Assembly (NCBI RefSeq): GCF_015712165.1
Contig: NZ_JADPZX010000001.1
Coordinates: forward strand, 2,294,001 to 2,358,000
From: Streptomyces spinoverrucosus
GTDB lineage: Bacteria; Actinomycetota; Actinomycetes; Streptomycetales; Streptomycetaceae
Reading direction: 5' to 3'
Length of the DNA stretch: 64,000 bases
Positions 39,058 to 46,580 of the stretch are shown here, piece after piece (position 1 is the first letter of the stretch; each line of letters opens with the position of its first letter). The notes under the pieces were generated by a model. That model was not told the DNA's origin. It ran no database searches and saw only the letters and a program-made list of their open reading frames with translations. The translations under genes and the position numbers were made by a program.

Positions 39058-40152
39058 ATGGGACGCCACCGACGCTCAGCCGCCGGCCGCGCCGCCACGG
39101 GCCGCGCCACGGAGAGCGGCGAAACGCACGGCTCCGCCACGGGAGGCCAGACTCCGCCGCACTCGTACGCGGGCGAGCCGGGCAGCGCACCGCATCTGAA
39201 CCCGCGGGCGTACGCAGAGGCGGTCTCGAAGAGTGACGCCTACCTCTTCGCCCCGGACGGCGACACCGCGACCTTCCCGGCGGCCGACGGCTTCGGCCCC
39301 GACGGCGAAAACCCGCGCGGCCGCTCGCACCGCCGCAGGAAGAAGGGCCTGACGCCCGTCCGCACCGGTCTGCTCGGCGTCTCCGCCGCGGTCGCGATCG
39401 GTACGGTCGCGGTCGCCACCGGCGTCCTGCCCGGCGGCGACACCTACACGCTCGGTGGCGGCGGTGCCGACAAGGTGCAGGCCGATGACACGCCGACGAA
39501 CACCGAGTCCCAGCAGGGCGGAACGTCCGGCACCGCCGAGGCCGGCAGCGGCAGCAGCAGCCCGTCGACCAGCCGCGACACCAAGCGCTCCACCTCCCCG
39601 TCGCCGTCCCCTTCCACCTCCTCGGCCAAGCCCACCACCAAGGCACCGGCCCCCAAGGCCCCGTCCAAGGAGCCGACGACCGCCCCGTCGTCGAAGAAGC
39701 CGACGCCGACCCCGTCCCGTACGCCCTCGAAGGTGCCGACGCAGCGGAGCACCCCGTCGGTGACGATCTCCCCGGAGACCGCCGCCGAGGCCGAGGTACT
39801 CAAGCTCGTCAACGACGAGCGCGCCAAGGCCGGGTGCAGCCCGCTGGCCGCGAACAGCGCGCTCGCGGAGCTGGCCGGGAACTACAGCGAGGCCATGGCC
39901 GAGCAGGGCTTCTTCGACCACACCGACCCCAGCGGGCGCACCCCCTGGGACCGCGCGGAGGCGGCCGGCATAAGCAACCTCGGCGGCGAGAACATAGCCC
40001 GGGGCCAGGCCGACGCGGCGGCCGTCATGGAGTCCTGGATGAACAGCCCCGGCCACCGGGCCAACATACTGAACTGCGACTTCAAGACCCTCGGCGTCGG
40101 TGTGCACTACGGGTCGGGCGGCCCGTGGTGGACGCAGAACTTCGGGTACTAG
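39058..40152 (+). CDS. Membrane-anchored CAP (SCP/PR-1-like) domain protein
   Basis: The 364-aa protein has a charged cytoplasmic N-terminus, a membrane helix (GLLGVSAAVAIGTVAVATGV, about residues 105-124), a long Ser/Pro/Thr/Lys-rich linker and a C-terminal CAP domain. The domain has VLKLVNDERAKAGCSPLAAN, FFDHTDPSGRTPWDR, GENIARGQ and MNSPGHRANIL. Such domains occur in secreted actinobacterial proteins of mostly unknown function, likely acting at the envelope. ATG 39058 is chosen because GAGGAAGG precedes it. Confidence 0.88.
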   Translation: MGRHRRSAAGRAATGRATESGETHGSATGGQTPPHSYAGEPGSAPHLNPRAYAEAVSKSDAYLFAPDGDTATFPAADGFGPDGENPRGRSHRRRKKGLTPVRTGLLGVSAAVAIGTVAVATGVLPGGDTYTLGGGGADKVQADDTPTNTESQQGGTSGTAEAGSGSSSPSTSRDTKRSTSPSPSPSTSSAKPTTKAPAPKAPSKEPTTAPSSKKPTPTPSRTPSKVPTQRSTPSVTISPETAAEAEVLKLVNDERAKAGCSPLAANSALAELAGNYSEAMAEQGFFDHTDPSGRTPWDRAEAAGISNLGGENIARGQADAAAVMESWMNSPGHRANILNCDFKTLGVGVHYGSGGPWWTQNFGY

Positions 40153-40223
40153 AGGACTCCACAGCACTTACTCGCGGTTAGCGCAACCTGTTGGTCAGCG
40201 CTGTCCGCACGTACGCTTGCGGC

Positions 40224-40619
40224 ATGACCATCGAGCGCACACCGGAGCAGGACCTCCCGTTCGACGTGTTCTCCAAGGCCTGCCCCTCCCGGGGCACGCT
40301 GGAGCACGTCACGGGCCGCTGGGGTGCGCTCACCCTCGGCGCCCTGCACGAGGGCTCGCTGCGCTTCAACGAGCTGCGGCGCCGGGTCGACGGGGTGAGC
40401 GAGAAGATGCTCTCCCAGACTCTGCACGCGCTGGAGCGCGACGGTCTGGTGCACCGCGAGGCCCAGCCGACCAACCCGCCCCGCGTCGACTACGAGCTGA
40501 CGCCCCTCGGGCACGAGGTCGCCGAGCGCCTGCTGGCGCTCATCCATCACCTTCAGGGGCGGATGGACGACGTACTCGCCGCCCGGGAGCGCTACGACGA
40601 GATGCGCGGCGGTCGCTGA
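40224..40619 (+). CDS. HxlR-family winged-helix regulator
   Basis: The 131-aa protein has [20 protein letters not shown] with the N-terminal Cys common in HxlR regulators, then [20 protein letters not shown] and the wing [19 protein letters not shown]. HxlR proteins sense electrophiles or other signals and regulate nearby genes. ATG 40224 is used; 33 bp of extra in-frame sequence upstream is not HxlR-like. Its 3' end overlaps the mutM remnant on the other strand by 28 bp. Confidence 0.9.
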   Translation: MTIERTPEQDLPFDVFSKACPSRGTLEHVTGRWGALTLGALHEGSLRFNELRRRVDGVSEKMLSQTLHALERDGLVHREAQPTNPPRVDYELTPLGHEVAERLLALIHHLQGRMDDVLAARERYDEMRGGR

Positions 40620-40764
40620 CACTTCGGGCAGTAGTAGCTGGACCGGTTCATCCACGGGCGCCGGCGTATCGCCGTACCGCACCTGCGGCACGGCAGCCCC
40701 TCACGTCCGTACGCGTCCAGCGAGCGGTCGAAGTAGCCGGACTACGACAGTAATTGACGTTCAT
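40592..40764 (-). pseudogene. mutM: mutM (Fpg) 3' remnant
   Basis: The minus strand encodes [20 protein letters not shown], then [20 protein letters not shown] and CQRPP, the C-terminal zinc finger of formamidopyrimidine-DNA glycosylase (Cys4). It ends at TAG 40594-40592. Just upstream MNVN could match the conserved VNVN that normally precedes GESGYF, but 11 bp replace the expected 6, shifting frame. Beyond about 40764 no MutM sequence remains, so roughly 230 residues including the catalytic N-terminus are missing from the window. This marks the edge of the conserved core. Confidence 0.85.
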
Positions 40765-40987
40765 CCCGGGCGTCGCTGGCTTCGCTCCGGCACTGACTGT
40801 CTGACCAGCGACGTTGGGTCGGCTGGTGCACAGTAGTGGGCACGTGGGTAAGGGCAGAGCGGTCGTACACCTGTGGCGAATCCGTTGAGTCACCGTCGAG
40901 CTGGGTCAGGCCGGTTCCCGGGCGCTCACCGCTGCGATCCCCACCAGGTCGCGTCGACGGCTCGTCAGCGGGCTCCGCTGCTCTACG

Positions 40988-41329
40988 TCAAAGCGCTTCC
41001 AGCTTCGGTACGCCTTCGGCTTCCGGCTCGAAGGGCCACAGCGATACGCGCTTTCTGCCCTCTGTCAGCGGAGTGGCGGAAGCCTCGATCGCGTCGATGT
41101 GGATCTGAGGGTCCGGACGAAAAAACGCAGCCTCAAGATCTGCGACCTTCATCATGATCTTAGTGACGCGGCGACCGTTCCTGCCGATGACCTTTTTGCT
41201 GACGACAGGCAGCATTCCGTTTCTGATGCGTTTTAGAAGGGTCCGCCTGCAGCAACCTTGACGCTCGGCGGCGTCGATCAGATCGATCCATTCACTGGCG
41301 GCATGCACAAGCACCTCCGATTGACTCAT
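40988..41329 (-). CDS. Small HTH (excisionase-like) protein
   Basis: The roughly 113-aa protein has ASEWIDLIDAAERQGCCRRT followed by LLKRIRNGMLPVVSKKVIGR and NGRRVTKIMMKVADLEAAF, which fits a MerR/excisionase-like winged HTH: helix, turn, recognition helix and a basic hairpin. Such proteins act as recombination directionality factors or repressors on integrative elements. ATG 41329 is my choice; a GTG at 41413 without a ribosome binding site is the alternative. Codon use is less G+C-biased than in the neighbouring core. No integrase gene is seen beside it. Confidence 0.5.
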   Translation of the reverse strand: MSQSEVLVHAASEWIDLIDAAERQGCCRRTLLKRIRNGMLPVVSKKVIGRNGRRVTKIMMKVADLEAAFFRPDPQIHIDAIEASATPLTEGRKRVSLWPFEPEAEGVPKLEAL

Positions 41330-41422
41330 GGAGACGACTTGCCTCCACCCCGCGCCAATCGATGAGCCTGGGTTCGCCTCAATCTGGCCAATGATGAGGG
41401 CACTGCTGGTCACCCCAGCTGG

Positions 41423-41797
41423 TCAGGCCCGGCGCAGCAGGATCTCGTTGATGGCGAGGTGACGTTGGCGCGACAGAGCGAACGCAATCACTTCTGCGAT
41501 CTCTTCGGGACGGTCGCCGTGTCGTAGCCCTTCTGCACGGCCTTGCGGGTGGCTTCGTCGGTGATGTGGCTGGGCAGCTCGGTGTCCACCACGCCGGGCT
41601 CGATCAGCGTAACCCGAACATCGGGCAGCAGTTCCTGGCGCAGTGACTCCGACCAGCCATTGATACCCCACTTGGCGTCGGGCCAGCAGCGCGACGCTGT
41701 ACCCGGTGGCGTGCAGGGCGCGGGCAGTGGCAGCGCCGATGCCGGCGGATGCGCCGGTGATCACCGCGGTGCGCTTCGTCTCCGTCGGGGCGCTCAT
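41423..41797 (-). pseudogene. Short-chain dehydrogenase, internally deleted and frameshifted
   Basis: The frame from ATG 41797 gives TKRTAVITGASAGIGAATAR, the NAD(P)-binding TGxxxGIG of SDRs, and ends normally with VIAFALSRQRHLAINEILLR. Between them about 100 residues, including the catalytic Tyr-Lys, are gone. The remaining middle part (KWGINGWSESLRQELLPDVR, TLIEPGVVDTELPSH) reads only in another frame. At least one deletion and two frame changes are therefore present. Its ATG overlaps the stop of the next SDR remnant, so the two were once an operon. Confidence 0.8.
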
Positions 41798-42386
41798 GCG
41801 TCGAAGTCCGTGCTGTCGGTGAGCTCGGCCCACTGCTCGACCTGGCGCAGCTGGTCCTCGAGGACCCCGGTCACGGCTTTGCGAGCATCGGTGCCGAACG
41901 GAAGGAACGACGGTGGGGTCTCTGACTCGACGGCTGTGATCAGCGCCTGGGCGGCCTTCGCAGGATCGCCCGGCTAGGTGCCGTGGGTCCGGTCGTGCTC
42001 CTTGCGGCGCTTGCCCGCCGTGTCGGCGTAGGCGCTGATCGCCGCCTCCGACTGGGTCAGGGACCGCCCGGCGAAGTCGGTGCGGAACCCGCTGGGCTCG
42101 ACGGCGATCACGCGGATGCCCAGCGGTCCGACCTCCTCGGCCAAGGCCGCGCCCGAGATCCCCTCGAGCGCGGCCTTGGAGGCGGTGTAAAAGCCGGAAC
42201 CGGCAGGGCGGACGTTCGCAGCGATCGAGGAGACGTTCACCATCGTCCCCGAACCGTGCTCGCGCATCCCGGGAAGGACTCGCTGGATCAGCTCCACAGG
42301 GCCGTGGACATTGGTGGCGAAGAGCATCTCGACGTCGGCCGGCTCGGCCTCCTCGACGGCTGCGCAGTAACCGTAGCCGACTGACA
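41794..42386 (-). pseudogene. Short-chain dehydrogenase, 5' truncated with a nonsense codon
   Basis: From about 42386 the minus strand encodes GYGYCAAVEEAEPADVEMLF, NVHGPVELI, MVNVSSIAANVRPAGSGFYT, ASKAALEGIS (catalytic YxxxK) and AVEPSGFRTDFAGRSLTQS, an SDR of the oxidoreductase type. The N-terminal nucleotide-binding part is replaced by unrelated sequence. A TAG codon (41974-41976) interrupts the frame; the expected C-terminus, PGDPAKAAQALITAVES and beyond, continues in the same frame to TGA 41794. Confidence 0.8.
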
Positions 42387-42489
42387 GTACCTGCTGTAAG
42401 CAACGGAGGCAGTCGGTTAACGGGAACCGAATGAGTCCAAGAAGAGCCCAAACGAGTGATACGGACGCCTGGAGAGTGGCTGGAAAACT

Positions 42490-42616
42490 CGATGAAGAGC
42501 ACACCCCGGTGGGCCAGCGACACCGCTCCGAGCCGCGCGATGCCCGGGCCGCCGCCGACCAGAGACTGCATCGTGGCCGAGTGGTGCGGGGCGCAGTAGG
42601 GGGCGACGTCGATGAG
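42490..42616 (-). pseudogene. Fragment of a second, diverged yifB/comM gene
   Basis: The minus strand encodes LIDVAPYCAPHHSATMQSLV and GGGPGIARLGAVSLAHRGVL, then FIEF. It aligns without gaps to the intact YifB at 7513-9138 (LIDVAPYCAPHHSATMQALV, GVLFLDE), with several substitutions. The fragment covers about 42 residues, stops at the Walker B strand and has no flanking YifB sequence. The divergence indicates a different source, not a recent copy of the resident gene. Confidence 0.8.
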
Positions 42617-42954
42617 GCCATCGAGACCCTCCGAACCGATGCCGACACCCTGATCGACAGATTTAAACGCTGCCTCAAGACCTGCCAATGATCTTCGAAC
42701 TTGACCGTTGTGTATGTTCCTGGCAACCCTCATGAGAGGAAACGACGATCGGGTCGGACCAATGGACGTTACAGCGTCCAAGCCGCAAAGTGGATCAATC
42801 CACGCACAGCCGGCTACCTCAACGTCCACGACCTCGCCCATGACGGGGACTCGGCAGCGTGACCGCGTCGGAGGAGTGCTGTTTCGCAGATGGCACCTAT
42901 GAAACACCCGCGTTCTGGCACGGCTGCGACATCTTGACAGGCGCCATGCAGCGA
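42617..42954. other. Mosaic spacer without a recognisable gene
   Basis: The sequence is lower in G+C than the core. Frames cross it on both strands but none gives a recognisable domain. On the plus strand a stretch around 42745-42862 reads NGRYSVQAAKWINPRTAGYL and could be the 3' end of a lost gene; I cannot identify it. Confidence 0.4.
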
Positions 42955-44037
42955 TCAAATCAGATCCCACCACCAAGAGATCGAAATTGGCTTCTCGGTG
43001 TGCTTTCCGGTCCTCTTGTCTGCGATTTCGTGGAGCGCTGCTGCGGGCCGGACGGCCGAAGAATCTGCTGCGTTGACAGGGATGTCGAGGACGGTGGTGT
43101 AGCGCGGGAGGAAGCGCTGCCACTCATAGGTTCCGCGTACCATGTTGGCCAACTGATCGGCATAAAGCAGAAGGCTGTTTCGGCCATTGGACTGCAGCTT
43201 TTCTCTCATGGCGAGGAAGAATTCCATGGAACTTTCCAGCAGGGAGCAGGTTTGGTGGACTGCTACTTGCGGTGAGCAGCCGTGCTCAATGCTGAGGATC
43301 TGTACCAGGTTTGATTCCAGGCACTCTTGGTGCTGTTCGTGCATGTAGGACGCCAGGTCCGTGGGGACGGTCAGGAGGATGCCAGCGGCCTGGCTCAGTG
43401 CGCGGGCCTCGGCGGTGAGGCGTTCGTGGGCGGGGAGCATCGTCCCCTCCGCCACCTCGATCATGTGAGCGGAGAGGATGTCCGCTCCGTCCGACGGCCG
43501 GATGAGTAGATGTTGTGCCGCTGTCCGCAGTGTTCCGGCGGCCCGGTCGCTCACTCCGCACATGGCTCCGACGGCCCACTGGTAATGGGCAAGTGAGCAC
43601 AGGTGCGCCAGCTGGGGATCAGCCTGGGATCGGATCCTTTCGACGAGGTCCACGAGTGCAGACGCGAATGCGTCGAACGCGGGATCGCCCGTGGCGCCGA
43701 GCTCTGGGTACAGGGCACGCGCCATCATCTGCACGATCAGCGTATTGAATGGTGCCGGCTGATCTGAGAGCTGTCCGGCATCGCAGTAGTAGTCGTCAAA
43801 GAGTAGTGCCCAGACGAGCCAGTCGGAGAGCAGCTGCACTCCCTCTTGTGTACCGTTCGGGGCCCAACTGCACGCGAGGAACCCTGTATCCGTAGCTGCC
43901 GCGCGCAGTAGGGACCTCTCATCCAGGCCGTGCCGCTCCAGCCAGGCGTGTGACCTCGCTTCGAACGTGTCCGCACCATCTTTGACGTGCAATTCAAGCG
44001 GGCACCAGAGCGGTGGGATATCAAGAGCAACAGTCAC
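42955..44037 (-). CDS. Class I terpene synthase
   Basis: The 360-aa protein has the fold markers of bacterial terpene cyclases: aspartate-rich motif LLFDDYYCD (Asp81, Asp82, Asp86), an Arg at 180, exactly 46 residues before the NSE position (pyrophosphate sensor), the second metal motif at 226-234, and the terminal RY pair (Arg312-Tyr313). The second motif reads TDLASYMHE: Thr226 replaces the usual Asn of N-D-x-x-S-x-x-x-E, while Ser230 and Glu234 are kept. Metal-dependent ionisation of a prenyl diphosphate is expected; the product is unknown. GTG 44037 overlaps the upstream frame (GTGA), and it is the last gene of the PKS operon. Confidence 0.88.
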   Translation of the reverse strand: MTVALDIPPLWCPLELHVKDGADTFEARSHAWLERHGLDERSLLRAAATDTGFLACSWAPNGTQEGVQLLSDWLVWALLFDDYYCDAGQLSDQPAPFNTLIVQMMARALYPELGATGDPAFDAFASALVDLVERIRSQADPQLAHLCSLAHYQWAVGAMCGVSDRAAGTLRTAAQHLLIRPSDGADILSAHMIEVAEGTMLPAHERLTAEARALSQAAGILLTVPTDLASYMHEQHQECLESNLVQILSIEHGCSPQVAVHQTCSLLESSMEFFLAMREKLQSNGRNSLLLYADQLANMVRGTYEWQRFLPRYTTVLDIPVNAADSSAVRPAAALHEIADKRTGKHTEKPISISWWWDLI

Positions 44038-44327
44038 GTCGCTTCCTTATCTGTGGCGATCTGGACCACTATTCCGAGGATCACTAGCAGCGGATTGCTG
44101 CCGGGGTCGAGGGGGGATTGCGGCTGGAAATCCCAGGCGAGTTCAGCTCTCTGGGCAGGGCGAAGCTGTACGACGAGGGCAGCGTGGTGCGGACCTTGGC
44201 CGTCAGGCCGGACCGCCATTCCCGTGATCGTCACCCAGGATGGCCAGTGCGGGTTGGGCGGCATGCGTAGCTTCACGACGCGGTGTTGACCTTCACAGAC
44301 TGAGACATCCCCGTGAGGGGTTTTCAA
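44034..44327 (-). CDS. Possible small protein coupled to the terpene synthase
   Basis: An open frame between the transporter and the terpene synthase reads VVKLRMPPNPHWPSWVTITG, then MAVRPDGQGPHHAALVVQLR and ends at TGA 44034, overlapping the synthase GTG by four bases. The only start giving the full 97 residues is TTG 44327; GTG or ATG codons about 60-75 bp inside are equally likely. A short frame MSQSVKVNTAS lies just ahead in another phase, so a frameshifted longer gene is possible. I recognise no family. Spacing and coupling argue for a real gene, but this is uncertain. Confidence 0.4.
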   Translation of the reverse strand: MKTPHGDVSVCEGQHRVVKLRMPPNPHWPSWVTITGMAVRPDGQGPHHAALVVQLRPAQRAELAWDFQPQSPLDPGSNPLLVILGIVVQIATDKEAT

Positions 44328-44338
44328 CCTGCACCGAC

Positions 44339-45817
44339 TCAGCGACTCTCATGGGGCGTTGTGGCGTGCGGAATCATGCCGCGCCATGGAATGACCGCGA
44401 GGGTGGCCGCCAGACTGACGCTCCCTGCGGTCAGGGCGCTCGCTGTGAGGCCGTCGACGAACGCCTGCCGTGCGCCCGGCACGGGGGGCAGTACGGCGGT
44501 CGGGGTCGCCGCCGAGGCCATGGGGCCCAAGCGGTCGGTGATGACGGTGCTGAGGACGGATCCCTGGACAGCGACGCCGAGGCAGGCGCCGACCTGGCGG
44601 GTGGCGTCGTTGACCGCCGATCCCAGTCCGGAGCGAGATGGCGGGACCGCACCCATGACGGCTTCCGTGCCGGCGGCTGCCACCAGGCCGGCGCCCAGCC
44701 CGGCGATGACTTCGAAGAGGAGCAGGTGTCCGTAGCCGGAGTCGGCCCTGGTACGGGTCAGAATGGCGAACGCGGTGGTGACGAGGAGGAGTCCGGCCGC
44801 GATCGGTGTTCGTTCGCCGTACCGGGTCAGCAGTGCTGGTGCTGCGAGTGAGCCCGCGGCGAGGGCCGCAGCCAAGGGCAGCGTGCGTAGGCCGGCCTGC
44901 CAGGGGGTGTAACCCAGGACTCCTTGGAGGTAGAGGGTGATGACGAAAAGCGCTCCGTACATCGCGAAGGACAGCAGCGTCAGGGATGTGGCACCGCGCA
45001 CCACGCCGGGCAGACGCAGCAGGGCGAGGGGCAGCATCGCGCGGTCGGCGCGGCGCTTCTGATGTGCGACGAACGCGGACAGCAGGGCGGCGGCCAGGGC
45101 GAAACCGGTCAGCACCGGTGTGCTCGTCCACCCTCTCGCGGGGCTTTCGATCACTGCCCAGACGAGGGTGAGCAGTCCGCCGGCCGACATCATCGCGCCC
45201 GGGAGGTCGATCCGCCCATCGCTGCGGTCCCCGGCTCGGTGGGATCCGCTCTTCGGCACGACGAGCAGGGTGAGGATCAGGGTCAACGCCACGATCGGGA
45301 CGTTCACCCAGAACCCGGCGCGCCAGGAGAAACCCTCGACGAGGGCTCCGCCGACGACGGGCCCTGTCATGCCGCCCAGGCCCAGGGCGGCGGCCCACAG
45401 GGCGATCGCCCGGCGGCGCGGGACGGAGTGGGTGAAGAGGTTGGTGATGATCGACAGTGTGGCGGGCATGAGCAGGGCGGCCCCGGCGCCCATGCCGCAG
45501 CGCGCGGCGATGAGCCACTCCGGTTCCTCGGCGAGGGCTCCGAGTGCGGATGTGGTGCCGCAGATGGCCAGGCCGATCGCGAAGGCCCGGCGCCGGCCGA
45601 TCCGGTCGGTGAGAGCTCCGGCGGTCAGGACGAAGCCGCCGAGGACCAGGGCGTAAGCGTCGACGATCCACTGGACCTGGGCCATGGAGGGTTTCAGGTC
45701 GCGGTCCAGGTCGGGCACGGCGACGTTGAGGACGGTCAGGTCCATGCCGAGCAGGAACACGCCCAGGCAGATGACGGCAGCGGCTGCCCAGCGCTCACGG
45801 TCACGGTCACGGATCAA
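44339..45817 (-). CDS. MFS exporter of the DHA2 (14-TM) drug-efflux family
   Basis: The protein (492 aa) shows LGMDLTVLNVAVPDLDRDL (helix 1, motif D1), WIVDAYALVLGGFVLTAGAL and DRIGRRRAFAIG (motif A), and GPVVGGALVEGFSWRAGFWV (motif C of exporters). About 14 hydrophobic segments follow in total. The probable start is TTG 45817, overlapping the thioesterase stop as TTGA; the longer frame upstream runs out of phase through the thioesterase and PKS and is not coding. It likely exports the product of the operon or gives self-resistance. Confidence 0.88.
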   Translation of the reverse strand: MIRDRDRERWAAAAVICLGVFLLGMDLTVLNVAVPDLDRDLKPSMAQVQWIVDAYALVLGGFVLTAGALTDRIGRRRAFAIGLAICGTTSALGALAEEPEWLIAARCGMGAGAALLMPATLSIITNLFTHSVPRRRAIALWAAALGLGGMTGPVVGGALVEGFSWRAGFWVNVPIVALTLILTLLVVPKSGSHRAGDRSDGRIDLPGAMMSAGGLLTLVWAVIESPARGWTSTPVLTGFALAAALLSAFVAHQKRRADRAMLPLALLRLPGVVRGATSLTLLSFAMYGALFVITLYLQGVLGYTPWQAGLRTLPLAAALAAGSLAAPALLTRYGERTPIAAGLLLVTTAFAILTRTRADSGYGHLLLFEVIAGLGAGLVAAAGTEAVMGAVPPSRSGLGSAVNDATRQVGACLGVAVQGSVLSTVITDRLGPMASAATPTAVLPPVPGARQAFVDGLTASALTAGSVSLAATLAVIPWRGMIPHATTPHESR

Positions 45818-46557
45818 CGGATCGCCCGCTGCAGGTCCTTGGCGAGCTGCTGCACCAGGGCGGAGGTCTGGTACAGCGGGTAGGTATGGCGCCCGGCGAA
45901 GAGATGGGGCGTGGTGGGGGTGGTGAACAGGTCGTTCCAGCTCTCCAGACAGTCCGGCGGAACCAAAGCGTCCGCGTCGCCTCCGTACAGGGCCAGGGAT
46001 GACTGCAGGGGTGGTTCGTCGTGGTGGCGGTATTGCAGGGCGAGGACCAGGTCGGCGAGGTACGGCGTGCACAGGCGTGTCACGGTCACCGGGTCTTCGA
46101 GGAGTTCGGCGGGAAGGGGCCCCACCAAGTCGGTGAACGCGTCGAGGCCCGACGCCAGCAGGACGGCCAGGAGCCGGTCGAGGTCCCCCTGGTGGGGCGC
46201 GGGAAACGCTGAGAGGGCGACGAGTGCGGGCTCGCGCTGAGCGGTACGGCGCAGGCGACGCGCGGTCTCGTAGGCGAGCAGGGCACCGAAGCTGTGTCCG
46301 AACAGGGCGAAGGGCCGTGCGTCGGTGATGTCGTGGGTGAGGGAGGTGAGTGCGGCGGTGAGTGCGCTCGGGTCGGTCAGTGAAAGTTCGTCGCGACGGT
46401 TGCCGTGGCCGGGCAGGGCGAAGGCGTACAGCTCGACAGTGGGTGGTAGCAGGTCGGCCCAGGGCTGGTAGAACTCCGGGCCGGAACCACCGGGCGGCAG
46501 GCAGTGCAACCGTAGGGCTGCCGCCGGGCGGTGGGTGAGGCGGAGAAGTGCTGGCAT
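45814..46557 (-). CDS. Type II thioesterase (alpha/beta hydrolase)
   Basis: The 247-aa protein has LRLHCLPPGGSGPEFYQPWA, the nucleophile elbow LFGHSFGALLA (Ser89), Asp near 194-196 in GGDADALVPP and His224 in AGRHTYPL. Free-standing TEII enzymes clear aberrant acyl groups from carrier proteins of PKS and NRPS systems. The PKS lacks its own TE domain, so this enzyme might also release product. ATG 46557 has GAGGAC upstream; ATG 46572 is an alternative. It starts 23 bp after the PKS stop. Confidence 0.9.
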   Translation of the reverse strand: MPALLRLTHRPAAALRLHCLPPGGSGPEFYQPWADLLPPTVELYAFALPGHGNRRDELSLTDPSALTAALTSLTHDITDARPFALFGHSFGALLAYETARRLRRTAQREPALVALSAFPAPHQGDLDRLLAVLLASGLDAFTDLVGPLPAELLEDPVTVTRLCTPYLADLVLALQYRHHDEPPLQSSLALYGGDADALVPPDCLESWNDLFTTPTTPHLFAGRHTYPLYQTSALVQQLAKDLQRAIR

Positions 46558-46580
46558 GGCAGCGGTCCTCATCGGGCTGG

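Noticed and set aside
41423..43123. 566-codon minus-strand frame as one gene
   Set aside because: It joins pieces of an SDR pseudogene, antisense-phase sequence of a second SDR and a yifB fragment; it is a mosaic, not a protein.
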